Origin: Pachyseris speciosa
Taxonomy: Eukaryota > Cnidaria > Anthozoa > Scleractinia > Pachyseridae
DNA: 64,000 bases
Reading direction: 5' to 3'
Assembly: GCA_016490735.1 (NCBI GenBank)
Contig: JAEMWC010000006.1
Location: forward strand, 855,001-919,000
Positions within the stretch are counted from its first letter, which is position 1. The number at the start of each line of letters is the position of its first letter. Positions 1-11,418 of this stretch are shown one piece after another. The notes under the pieces were generated by a model. It was not told where the DNA came from. It did not search any database and saw nothing but the letters and a program-made list of their open reading frames with translations. The translations under genes were made by a program, and so were the position numbers.

Positions 1-1743
1 ATTGTTCAACTAATGTGCGTCTCGATTTTCGTGGATTTGGGGTCAAATTTTTAGTAAAAGCAAAAATTGTCTCAAAAATCGCAATCACGTTCACTTTTGT
101 TTTTATTGCTAATTTTTGAGTACGTTTTTTTATTTTGTTCTTAAGGTATCTGCCCTGCTTAAATTAGGCACATTTCAAAAAATAAAATAAAATATTTATG
201 CAGAATTTGTATCATTTTAAATATGTTTGGAGGAATCTCCATGCAATGAAGCACCTATTTATGCCAGAATTTTGGCAGCTCAGGTACCCCATGGTGCGTG
301 GCAGGTTAATTATTAACTGAAGTGAAATCACAAACTTTTGGTTTTTTCCTTCTCATATCTGAAATTATGGCAAAATTACATTGAATTTGTTTTAAGTATT
401 ACATGTTGCACTGATCTAGTTTCGGGCCCAATCTGAAATGAAATATTCCTGTTAAAAACGAACAATGTTACTTTTGGATTAATTCACCGCATGCAATAAT
501 TTTTTTCAAGACGAAGACAAACTCACTGATCGGGCCCAAAACTACATTGGTTCATCTACGAGTGATGAACATTCTTGCCAAATATCTCCGCATTAAACAA
601 AGTATTTTTCGAGTTATTTCATTTTCCCTGGGTCTTCATTAGGCAAGAAATCGAAATTCCAGTCCAATGTGTGAAAAGTCTCGTCAAAAACCCTGCAAAA
701 TGAGTTGTTTTGAGAAGATGAAAGAGATGTAAGCCTTTCACATTCGATTCCGCCATTTTGAATGAAATTCCACTGCTGATACGGCCTGCAGATTCATTGA
801 AACCATGAGGTTTTGTTTTGTTTACCCGTTGCTAGGTGGGTACTCGTCCCAGACTGCCGGTTTTATCAAATTGTAGCCCCAGAAGACTACGGACAAGTTT
901 CTGATCAAAAATGGCGTCTAAGAAGATAAATAGCACACTAAAGATATAAACAAGCCTTTAAAGATGCTAAATGTACACAAGAGTCAGCGAAAAAACAGAA
1001 AAATGAATGTACAGCCTAGCAACGGACCCAATCCTCCACTCGAAAAGATTTTCGACTTCCGGTAAATGCACGAATTATAGTTTCGGAGTTCTCATCTCCT
1101 CAAAGGTATTTTGTCAAAAAATCTCTCTTTCTGCAAAATAGGGGCACCAACGAATAAGATAGCAAAGCATGGGTGAAAAGTAAAACATGTTAATTTTGCC
1201 GGGGCAAATACCTTAACTCAAAATGGAAAGGAATTTCAATGCTTTCTTTTTGCCAGCTAAATGCACATGAAATTTCATTTCCATTCCTGTTTTCAAACTA
1301 TTACAGTTGTCCTGAAATCTTAAATTCTAGCTCAATATTTAGCGTTACATGTTTTGTAACGGAGTTGGTAACCAATACCGTGCGCCAGGCCAGTTGCATA
1401 GACTACTACACCACTGAAGATTTCACTGAAGTTGTGAATGACTTTTTCCATTGGCCCAATGGCAAGAGATAGGTTAAGTGCTAAGAGCATTGAGCTGAAG
1501 TTCTGGTTCAAAGTCGGAGACTAGTGTACGATAAATCTCTGCCTGAGAGGTACAAAACTAAAACTGAGGACACAATTTAAATGATCAAAATAATGCTTCT
1601 CACAAGAGAACCCTCTCAAAGATTGACATCTCTATAACAAGGTGACTTTGGTAATATCAAGACTGTTTTCAATTACACATGTGCAGTATCTGTCGATCCC
1701 AAAGGAAATTAACTACTGCATGTGCTGACTTTTTATCACTCAC
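1..1743. other. intron of the ZMIZ-like gene (no exon recognised)
   Basis: Expected to be intronic, downstream of the exon ending at 1744. I looked on the minus strand for the next ZMIZ exon (two bases completing Gly, then a Pro/Met/Gly-rich region) and found no convincing acceptor with an open frame. Nothing else is recognisable. Confidence 0.6.
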
Positions 1744-2040
1744 CCATTTGCTGTTGATCCTGAAGGGCAGCAGTAGCTGTTGCTGTGGCAGTGGCTGTTG
1801 CCGTAGCAGCAGCTGCTGCAACTGCTGCGGCAGCTGCAGCAGCAGCTGGGTTGGCTGTTGCTTGTGGGAATGGGGATGCATTAGGTGGAACAGAACTCTG
1901 CTGTGAATAGTAGTGACTGCTTGCTGGAGGGACATTGGGTGTAGCGCCAGCAGCAGGATAGCTGTTTTGCCGCTGGAGGTACTGTGCTGCGGAGGGTGTT
2001 TCTTGAGGAATCCTGCTTCCTGGTCTGGCTGGGTAGCTTC
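1744..2040 (-). CDS. ZMIZ1: ZMIZ-like coding exon 8 (Pro/Gln-rich and poly-Ala/Ala-Thr tract)
   Basis: Acceptor TTTCTACAG then GAAGCTAC; donor CAAATGG then GTGAGT. In the correct phase it encodes residues 294-392: a Tyr/Pro/Gln/Ser-rich stretch, then eight Ala, Val and five Ala, then Thr-Ala repeats and ALQDQQQM. Human ZMIZ1 has the same order (AAAAAAAAVAAAAA, TATATATA, VAALQ). The longest open frame on this strand (through 1669) is the wrong frame. The next exon is not seen in 1-1743, so the gene runs off the left edge. Confidence 0.92.
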
Positions 2041-2588
2041 CTGTAGAAACAAAGTCAAAAAATTAAGCTTCGTCAGTGCTAACACTTGAGCTTCAGGGGA
2101 GTGATGTTTACTTTCACGTACATGTAATTAACAAAAAAATGTGGCTCCAACTTTGAGTCTGTGGATGAGATGTTTTTAAAGTAGCAACAAGAAGAAATCA
2201 GTGATATGGGAAACTTTAATGTATTTTTTCAAATATTTTATGGACCAAAACATCCTTCCTTGGGGCATTAAAATGTTGACAGTAAATTCTGAAGTATAAT
2301 AGTCAAAATAAAGTATCAAGTAGCTTTTTTTCTACAATTTGCTTTCCCTTTAACTGGTCCTGCTTGGGAATCAAATCCAGTAGCTTCCAGTTTAAGGTGT
2401 TATTCACCTGGCTTTTGCAATTCATTTGCTTATTCAAATACACAATAATGACCTGTTTCACATCAACAAGTTACGGTTACATTCTTTGATTGACAATGAG
2501 CGACGACTACCACAGCTTAATCACATTGCTGTAATTGATACATAGATAAGCACTTGAGATATGAGGAAAAAAAGCAAGGACCCCTTAC

Positions 2589-2818
2589 CTTGCTGAGTGT
2601 ATGATTTCGGATTTGCTGAAGTTGAGAGGTATGGATGTCCCACTGAGTTAACAGTATTCGTGGTCGGAATTCCAGGATTGGAAGGATCATGAGTCATGTT
2701 GGCTGTTCCATTTGTCATGGATGACGTGACACCCCACACTGTTGTCACGACAGACAGGGAAGGCTGCTGTTGACCATGACCTTGGGTTGTCTGCGGCCAC
2801 ATGACGGTTGATGCATCA
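2589..2818 (-). CDS. ZMIZ1: ZMIZ-like coding exon 7 (SLSVVTTVWGV block)
   Basis: Acceptor CAATTTCACAG then TGATGCATC; donor CAGCAAG then GTAAGG. It encodes residues 217-293. Residues about 237-248 read SLSVVTTVWGVT, a signature shared by human ZMIZ1 and ZMIZ2. The rest is a Ser/Thr/Asn/Pro-rich disordered region ending KSYTQQG. The phase is one base in and one base out, and it matches both neighbours. Confidence 0.92.
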
Positions 2819-4773
2819 CTGTGAAATTGATAATTTAACACCTTTCAGCACCATAAAACTAACACAACAGGCCCTTCAGACATTGTGTCGCTGACATGAT
2901 ATCAAGAACTGTTTATTTTAGTCCTGCAAAAACATAAAAAACTCCACATCTGCCACATAATTCAAACCCAAGTGTTGCAGTTAAGCTCACGAGTCACAAA
3001 CTCTAAGCACAAAGTAACAGTAATTTCATTGTGAATAAGGACACTTGAGTAGATATTTCATGTGTGATTACAAACACATGCGAGATTTAGATGCTAAAAT
3101 TTGGACAGAATCTTAAACAAAGGTATTGTTTTCTTGGATACAGTTGTATCTATGCTTCCTGTCACTTGTTCATTGAAAATTATCCCTAACAATTATGACT
3201 GATTTTTCATGCATGCAGGATGTAAAACCTGTCGAACAACAACCCAAAAAACAAGTCAGTTTGCCAAACTAAGAGTCGATCTGTTCACAACCACACAGTA
3301 ATCAAAGCATCTGACAGCTGTTTGAAAGCCCCAAAAGATAAACCACTTCAATGGTAACACAAAATGGACATTTCAGAACACAAACAGCAATCCTCACAAA
3401 AGGAAGGAGCTAGTTTTCCTACTGCCTACTGGAAATTATTTGTGTATAATCTATCCCTTACAGTCACTCTGAATGCTTCAAATAGATTTATATTACATAG
3501 AATGCATAAAGCCTGCAAGTGAATTTGTGAGAACTTTGGGCATGCTAGTCGCTAACGTCACAAGGAAAATGATGACAGTTCAAAAATAGATTAAGTTAAA
3601 GAGCCTACACAAAACAAGTTCTTGTCTACTTACACAATAGCTTATACCAAAATGTACAGTAAAATTATTTTGGCTTGTGCAGGCTACATCACAAACTGCT
3701 GCCTAAGTATGATGAGGAAATCAAAAGGCAACAATCTTTCCTGAATCTTTGCTGAAGTGAAGCAGTCACGTTTAAGAAGCAAGTCATCACAAAAAGAATT
3801 TTAATATCAGAGGAGTATATTGGGACACTGTACTGAAGCAAAGACAAATATTACATAGGTTTCAAAACAGAACTTTCCAGATGTCAGCCTCTATCATATC
3901 TAAAAATATAAAAAAGAAAACAATGCCCAAAAATATTGGTTTTTGTTACATAGGGTAGCCGGAACAGCCGGCAGAAAATTAGAAACAATTTATCTCTGAA
4001 TTAAAGAACTGCAATAAACGTGATACATGTATTTTTGCTCACAGATAACATCCATAGTTTTGCACTCAGCTTCAACAGTTTGGTGATGTCAGACTCCAAG
4101 GACCACTTTATATGCTTGTATTCTATCTCCTAAACTTAATTCTTCCAATCTTAAAGTGTGCAATATGAGCATGCTGACGACATAGGTAAATTGCCCATAA
4201 GATCACATTCAGCTTCTTGGCAAAAACCAACTTAACACCCACTCAATCCAAATAATTAGATTGAACTCTCAGTTATGTGGTGCTCATAATAATAAATTAT
4301 TGGTATGATTTCCCATAAACCAGAAAATACAATATTGCTCAGTAGTAGTGCTTATGTGCACGTATTTTGTGATCAAACTAAATTTCTGAAGTCTCACCAA
4401 TGTCCAAACTACACCTAACTGCAGTCACCCTAATTTCCCACACAATTTTAAGGTACATGTAGTACTTTTGGAATACTCTAAGAAATTTTGTTGACACAAG
4501 GACAACTCTAACCATTCTTTTCTGCATAATGAGCTTAGGTAAGCTTAACAATGTGGTCGATGCTGATTAGATCTCCACTGTGAAGGGGGAAAGAAACAAA
4601 CACAGTATAACAGAAACTCTTCAACAAGTCATAAAATCAGTTTACTGATAACTGCAAATGGGAGAAAGAGGGCTAACAATGTCAAGATAGAAAATATGCA
4701 GTTATGAATTCGTGCAAGCCCAATCTAATACTGACTAAATGGACAACATGAAATCGTGAAAGCATAAACATAC

Positions 4774-4942
4774 TTGTTGGAAAGCTGATTTAATTGATTC
4801 ATTGGATTCAACTGGTTCATCTGAGTTAGCTTGTTAGCTGGCCCTCCGGGGTATCCCCCTGTCTTCTGCGTATCATTGCGTTGCTTTTGGTGTCGGAGAA
4901 GTAGTAGTCTGCCAAGATCTTCACACCAGACACCTAACATAT
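4774..4942 (-). CDS. ZMIZ1: ZMIZ-like coding exon 6 (end of TPR-like domain, linker)
   Basis: Acceptor TGTTCACAG then ATATGTTAGG; donor TCCAACAA then GTATGT. It encodes residues 161-216: N-M-L-G-V-WCEDLGRLLLLRHQKQR, matching human WCEELGRLLLLRHQKSR, then a linker with a short Asn-Gln-Leu rich repeat (LTQMNQLNPMNQLNQLSN). The linker is low complexity and differs from the human one, as expected between conserved blocks. Confidence 0.92.
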
Positions 4943-6935
4943 CTGTGAACATTACACAACCAATATCACTTCAATATAGGGTAAGTGTTTGCACAGAACA
5001 AAATATAAATAATGCCTTTTTCTGGCTAATTAAGTCTTCACCTGAATAGGTTTTTGCGAGCAAATGTACTTTGATCAAATTAAACTCAAACAAAAAACAA
5101 AAACATCCTGTATACATTAGAAGTTATTGCCATTTTCAAGGTTGTTCAATGATCAATATCAGGGAAAGTTTTCATTTTGATGACTGAAACTCTTGCATGA
5201 CAGCATTTTAAAGACTCTTTGTGTTGAAGCACTCAACACATTAGGCTCTATATGAAAGCAGCCTTAATTTCCCACATGCTGTAGGCTGAGAAATTATAAA
5301 CGCAATTTTAAGACAACAAAACACATTTGTCGCCAGGAAAAAACATTTGATCTTGACATTAAAGTTGTTGGCATGTCTTGGGGCAGTTATTAGTAGCTGC
5401 TAGTCAGCTACTGTGGACAGCAGCCAAAGACTGAGGAAATATGGCTGCAAGCCTACTCAGAAAAGGACTAATACAATGCAAGTTTAAGAGACTTCTTTGT
5501 GCATCTGACTGCTGTCCATACAGAGCATGTTTCGCCAAAGCTTATAAGCCTTGGATATTGACAAGGGACCAGCCATGCAGATGACGACTGCACTGAGCAC
5601 CAATGACCCCACATGCATCTTGTGACTTTCATTGTTCCATTTGCTTTCCTTTTGTTGTCTCCCATTCCAATCAAAGAAATTTGTCGTTTGAAATTCAATT
5701 TTTCTTTTAGTTGATGAAAGTAGCGACAAAAATTCATTGGCTTCACTGATTCATTGCATTAATTTCTTTAACAGAGCTAAAAGAGCCTAGAAGGGTTGCG
5801 CATCACTGCGTCATCTTATCTCCACACAATTTTAAAGGTACATATAATCTCCACTTTAAAAAAAGTGGAATGTTATGTGCAAAATATAGGGCCTACATGT
5901 AATTGCAAATTATCATTTTTAAAGTAATAAGTAATGCTACAATGTTACATAAAAAGAAATTGCTGAAGAAACATACATATATTAACAGCACAAAATTATT
6001 GCATCCAGAACACTTTCAAAAGGATAGGCATAATAGGCTAATATAATAAATGTATGTTAAGCCCAGGCATGCCTTGTGTTTTTCAGTGCAGTGAAAGATC
6101 CCAGCTGTCAAATTTTGTTCAACATGTGATTTCGTGAAACTCCTCATGCACAACATTCCACAAGCTTCACTCCTCAAGTAAAGTGTACCTGCCAACTCTC
6201 ACACATTATGTGTGAGTCTCACGCCTGCGGACCAAAGACGTTGATCTCACGCATTGGACATGCCTGACTTAGAAATCCGGATTACTTGTAACAAAAATTC
6301 AATTCAATATTCCCCATAAATGTTCCAACAAACGGCACTTTATGTCGAAAAGAAAACGTTTGAGCAAGGTTATAACTCAGACGTGCCCATATATTTGTTA
6401 AGCAGACACTTCCCACCTTCTCTCACACTGTTTGCTTTTCAAGGAGTTATGAACAAATAAAATGTGAAATGTGAATTTTTTCACAGGATTTAGACTTGCG
6501 TTATCTCAGGAGAAAACGTTTAATCTGACCATCAAATGCAAAGCAATATTAGCGAAATTAGTAACATAGTAACATTAACAAGGTCTGTTTAATTTCAAGA
6601 AAACATTTGCTCAGGCCAAAAAAATGCAATGGTCAATGGTCAGTGGCAGTCACTCGTAAAAAAAACTACATCAGATTCTACGCTAAAGGAAATATAATTT
6701 CAACTTCACTTTTAATGAACGTGCAGAAGATTTAAAGATTCATGACCAGAACTTCTAAAAGGAAATTAGTGCTCAGTGTTATCTAGCCAATATAGAGTTC
6801 ATGAGGTTACAAGCTGCATGTCACTAGCAGCCTCCGAAAAAAGTTCAGCAGGAATGGGAAGACTGGGTAATGTTTGTCTTTGAGAGAAAAATTAATTTTA
6901 CTTTGAACATAACTTTGAAAAAATAAACTACTTAC

Positions 6936-6995
6936 TTGCTGACTTTGGACTAAATTTGTCCCTATGTGCAGCACAAACTGCTAGAAGTCTGTATC
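6936..6995 (-). CDS. ZMIZ1: ZMIZ-like coding exon 5 (TPR-like domain)
   Basis: A 60-nt exon with acceptor TTCTTTTTAG then GATACAG and donor TCAGCAA then GTAAGT. It encodes YRLLAVCAAHRDKFSPKSA, nearly identical to human YRLLAVCAANRDKFTPKSA. Phases fit on both sides. The upstream intron is 217 bp. Confidence 0.93.
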
Positions 6996-7212
6996 CTAAA
7001 AAGAAAGCCAGAAACTTTTAAACGTTTCCCCAGAACATTTTAACATTTTCCCCAAGTTTCCAATAATAATCATTGTTGAATCCATACAGGAAACCAACAA
7101 TGAATGTGAATGAGTAGAATGTACGGCCCACAGCTACACGATAACCACAATTCATTTTCCAGTTTCATGAACAGACATGAAAATTAAAACAAAAAGTTAA
7201 TGTTCACTATAC

Positions 7213-7258
7213 CTAGATCCAAATCGTAACCAGGATTTGCTGCAACTTGACTCACAAC
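7213..7258 (-). CDS. ZMIZ1: ZMIZ-like coding exon 4 (TPR-like domain)
   Basis: A 46-nt exon with acceptor TTCTTTTAG then GTTGTGAG and donor GATCTAG then GTATAG. It encodes VVSQVAANPGYDLDL plus the first base of Gly, matching human VVSRVAAQQGFDLDLG. It is separated from exon 3 by an intron of only 215 bp. Confidence 0.93.
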
Positions 7259-7473
7259 CTAAAAGAAAAGATCAAGACCATCAGACATGTATCCCTTATA
7301 GCAGGGACAACAATATTGATTGTATAGATTCTAGAAATAGTGCAGAGATGCCTCACTGTCTAAGCAGCCATTCTACCTGATGGGTTTTAACCAAATAAGA
7401 TTGCAGTAATCAATAGAACATTTCTTACAATAAGTCTAAATCTTCTCTGCAGCAAATAGACATCACAACTTAC

Positions 7474-7658
7474 TGTGAGACATCCCATCAAGTTACTTTC
7501 AAATGCTCGCTGAAAAGCTCGCACATCCCCACACCATTCCAGCAATTCTCTAGCAGATGTCTGAAATCCTTGTGGTGTGGAGAGGTGCTGTTTTATGCAC
7601 TGCAGTCTTTCATTGGTTTGTTGAATATGCCGCTCCATGCTTAGGCTCATTCCAGCAC
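7474..7658 (-). CDS. ZMIZ1: ZMIZ-like coding exon 3 (start of TPR-like domain)
   Basis: Acceptor TTTTATAG then GTGCTGG; donor CTCACA then GTAAGT. It encodes residues 64-125. The stretch [20 protein letters not shown], then a region with ELLEWCGD and [15 protein letters not shown], aligns closely with the human ZMIZ1 N-terminus ([41 protein letters not shown]). Met at residue 67 corresponds to the usual vertebrate start. The exon ends on a codon boundary. This is the most conserved exon in the window and fixes the gene identity. Confidence 0.95.
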
Positions 7659-8426
7659 CTATAAAATTACATTGATAGTACTGTTTTACAATAATTGCAA
7701 GTTGTACTTTGTTTAAAACATTTAACAGCTATAGATGCTTCTATAATAGTTCAGGATACTAAAAACATCACTACAGTTAATTACAAAAACCAAAATTCTA
7801 AATGCATTTTTTCCACGTCACCTTCATTTACCACATAAAAGAGCAGTTTGTTAACATAAATTCTCAGCCAATAAAAGTCTGAAAATATAAACTCTATTTG
7901 GAGCTAAAGAACAACACCTTTTCACAAATTAGAAGAATTAATTTTGCTTTGTTTTGTTTTTGCTCTAACTTGTAGAGTTGGACCACTATAATGGAATTTG
8001 ATGTGCAGCACACGTACAGTGTACTTTTCTGTGAAGCGTTTCAGTTCACTAAACAAGATGCTCCCAACTTTGGCATCAGTGGATCAAAACCTAAACTACA
8101 ACCATTCAACACACGGTACCTCCACAGGTGAAACATTCAAATGAAAGCTATTCTGCTATACTCTCCCAAGGTGCTGTTTATTACCATAGATTGCAAACTA
8201 TTTCCACCCTACAGATTGTGGTGACATCTTTTAGGTGAGACGAATCAACAATAAGCTGCCTTTCCTGTTGTACATGTACTTAAGAATTTGAATAATGTCT
8301 TTAAGTGCAAGCAGTCATTTAAATGAAAGACAGAAATACAGACAGCTTAAATTGTGAACATTACTGTGAATTTTACAACTCTCCAAACAGTTTTCAGTGT
8401 GAAGCTTTTTGTTCAGAATAGATTTA

Positions 8427-9286
8427 CCGTAAAGACTCACAGATAAGCCGCACCCTGCCTTTAGCAACTCAAGTTTTGGAAAAAAAAGTTTTTCTAGTTA
8501 TAGTCGAAAGAAATTCAAACACGAGTCTTAAGACGTCTTCTGTCTTCTTCAAACATAAACTCGCCAACATTGAAATGCAAAATACTTCGAAGTTGTACCC
8601 ACAATTTTAGCTCTTTAGTGGAATAAACATCATGTCCACACCTATGAAATATGATTGATGTTAAATTCTTTTACTTGTTGACAGGTATTTCTTTGTTAAA
8701 TAGACAGTTTTCCATAGAATTTTGCGTGTTTATCATTCTGAATCTTCGTAGCTTAGTAGCCACGCAATAGTTTGTATGATGGAAGACTGGACACTGGCGA
8801 AGAAACAGTGGGCCATTTACCACACAAATACGACCAAGAATACTCGAGAATAGCGTGTTGTTTTCTTGCTCATGGAGAATCGATTGTCGTTGAAGTTACA
8901 GATTGTTGTCACTAATGTAATTAATTTTGTGGGGAAATGGAAATTCCATGCTGTCACATTCTTCTGCTCAAGAAAAGCGACCATAAAGCGTTTTTAACAA
9001 AGGTTTATAAATTAGCACTGTTTAACAGCAACAGAAATATGAGCTTGAAATAAGCTAATACTTGCATTACCAATGGCTCTTTTTAGGAGCCACCAAACTT
9101 GCAAAAGCAATGACCAATACTCTCTTTTAGTTTTATGTAGTATATATTAATGTACTTTTCCATAAAAATGTCAGTTCACGGAAATTTACAGCACCTTTTC
9201 CAAATGGTCTTGCAGATAAGCTGCACCCCCGATTTTGAATGAAACGTTTTGGGAAAAAGGTGTGGCTTATCTGCGAGTCTTTACGG
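8427..9286. mobile_element. 860-bp MITE with TA target-site duplication
   Basis: The ends are CCGTAAAGACTC(A/G)CAGATAAG, inverted at left and right, each next to a TA dinucleotide (8425-8426 and 9287-9288). The TA duplication and short TIRs suggest a Tc1/mariner-type non-autonomous element (inference). A third, inverted copy of the GCAGATAAGC-TGCACC motif lies about 60 bp inside the right end (around 9212-9228), giving a subterminal hairpin. No transposase frame is visible. It sits in the intron between exons 3 and 2 of the ZMIZ-like gene. Confidence 0.7.
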
Positions 9287-9431
9287 TAACCTGTGCACTG
9301 GTGCTTTAAAAAGTCTAATAGCTGATCAAAGTTGCAATTATTCACCTAAGAAACCTCACTGCAATTAAAACAATCACTATTTAGAGAATGATCGCATGTT
9401 AAACGTTTCCTGGAACAAACAATAATGTTAA

Positions 9432-11418
9432 AGTGCCCCTAACCCCAAAAAATTTTTTTCGCCTAAATAAATCTACTTATCATTCAGCGCAAGAATTATT
9501 GGATTTGGTTGAATCCTCAATTTTTTATGGACAGCCAAAGTCTCATTAAATTTGTTGCACGGCCAAGTAAAAGGGAGTCTGGGTCCAATGAGGTTGGTGA
9601 CGTCATCCCGGGAACGATTGAAAGATAGCTTCTCAGTCAATCTCTGTTTTTGCAAGTATTTGTTGGGGTCATCGAAGCACATATTGGAGGGTAAAAGCCC
9701 AGCAGTCAAAATTGTGTTGGAATCATGTCCTCCTTGTCCTCGGAGTCAGAGTCGGACTATGTGTAGGGTGAAGACCAAATTAACTTCATTTCTGAAGTGG
9801 AACTAGAACGGAATCGGCGAGGAGCTTGAAGGAGCATCATGGTTATGAAGACCAGGAATGGACAGCAAGATTCGCGGAAGAAAACAAAAAAGATTAACTT
9901 CGTTTATAAGTGTTATCTGCCGTACCTCGTGGTTCTGTGTACGCTGCTGGTGAGCAAAAGCTCTGATTTAACATTTCAATCTTGAACGACCGAGTACCCG
10001 TGCATCGGCAATGGGAACTGTGCAGCGGTTTGAAAACAATAATTGTTATTTTATATAAACGGCGCACATCCAACTTTAGATCGGTATTTTAAACAAACAT
10101 CAGCAATTAATTGTGTAAGTGCCTATTTATGGGAGAGTCTGTATTTATGGTATCTATTCAAAGAAAAGCAAAGACAGATTTGACAAGAGAACGGAAAGTG
10201 AGCTCAGCCGACGTGAATTACGTGACTTGAGGATTAGCTGAAATTCTAGTTATCCTCAGGCAGTATTGTGAATGAAGTCAAGACAAGGTAAAATAAAATA
10301 AATATAGCTTACTGCAATTAAAATTTGAGGCTACGTATCCGTCTAAACTGTTGGTTAGAAATAAGCGAACGCAACTTCGCAATGCGAGAATAATTTGCAT
10401 ATATCCGATGTAAACAAACTGACACAAAAGACGCGATTGGATATATTTTACTACATGTAGCTCCATTTGAACATGAAGTTCGAGTGGCACCATCATCTAA
10501 ATCAACTGAATTCGGTGAAGTTAATCAATTTGATTTGTAAACACTTCAAGTTTTCTTAGCAGTCTACAATGTATTGATCAGTGACATGGGCTTCTGTCAG
10601 TGAATTAGCATGGCCTCTGAAATATATTTTGATTGTTGACATTGGAAACCGGTTTTAATAGAACGCTTGTGTCAAAGACTGTAGGACTCATGAAGCCGAA
10701 AAATTTAAAGGAAGTTAGATTGATGAGGTTTTCCTAAAGGTACATATCGAGGGACAATTATTTTAGCTGCCATTACATTCTGGACTACTTTGTGTCGCTG
10801 CGGTTACCGGTAAATCCTTTGTGTATCCGATACGCAGCACACCGAATGTCACGATGCATTGGAAACGTGGTACATGCACATGTTTAGGTTGTATCACTAT
10901 ACAATAAACGAGTTTTAAAGAGGAGATCTTTTCACTGAATGGACTCATTGGAATTTTGTTTTCACCGTATAAAAGGGCATAAAATGCTTGTGAGATCAGC
11001 CGATGGGAATATGTTTATTTCACGAACAGCCGGTCTGTTTTTGGCTCATTCGTTTGCAAGACATCAAATTTTCTCTTAGGAGAGACATGTTACAGGTGAC
11101 AATACTATGAATATAAATTATCGGTTAAAATCATGTCTTATTTGCCCTCAGAGTTAGAATTATTGAGCTTCCTTCAAAGAACTTTGTAACCACAACAGAA
11201 CTTCCGTTCCCGGGATGACATCATACAAGCGCTGAACCCAATCTCTCCTTGACTCGGTCGTGAAACAAAATGGCAGCGTTTTTGGTTGTAATTTCGAGAC
11301 TTTACCGGGACACAGAAAAGCGAAGATTCAACCAAATCAAAAAAGTTTTTCACGGTTGTGCTTCTAATTCAGAGACGAATCATTTAAAATGAAAAAAATT
11401 TTGGGGGTTAGGGGCACT
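9432..11418. mobile_element. 1,987-bp non-autonomous DNA transposon with TTAA target site
   Basis: The termini are AGTGCCCCTAACCCC followed by an A/T run, inverted at the right end (GGGGTTAGGGGCACT), and each abuts TTAA (9428-9431, 11419-11422). Imperfect inverted similarity extends about 200 bp inward, including CGTTCCCGGGATGAC(G/A)TCA on both sides (about 9600-9620 and 11208-11226). TTAA duplications are typical of piggyBac and Kolobok elements. A short peptide at 9724-9765 (MSSLSSESESDYV, then a stop) may be a remnant of an accessory ORF. No transposase is recognisable. It lies in a ZMIZ-like intron. Confidence 0.7.

Larger units (their letters stand above)
2041..7212. other. introns between ZMIZ-like exons 8 to 4
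   Basis: Three introns longer than 300 bp lie here: 2041-2588, 2819-4773 and 4943-6935. They are AT-rich and contain no recognisable coding sequence, RNA gene or clear transposon end. Confidence 0.7.

Noticed and set aside
1669..2085. 138-residue Gln/Leu-rich frame on the minus strand
   Set aside because: It overlaps ZMIZ exon 8 in the wrong phase. The phase set by the upstream exon gives the conserved Ala/Ala-Thr tract instead.
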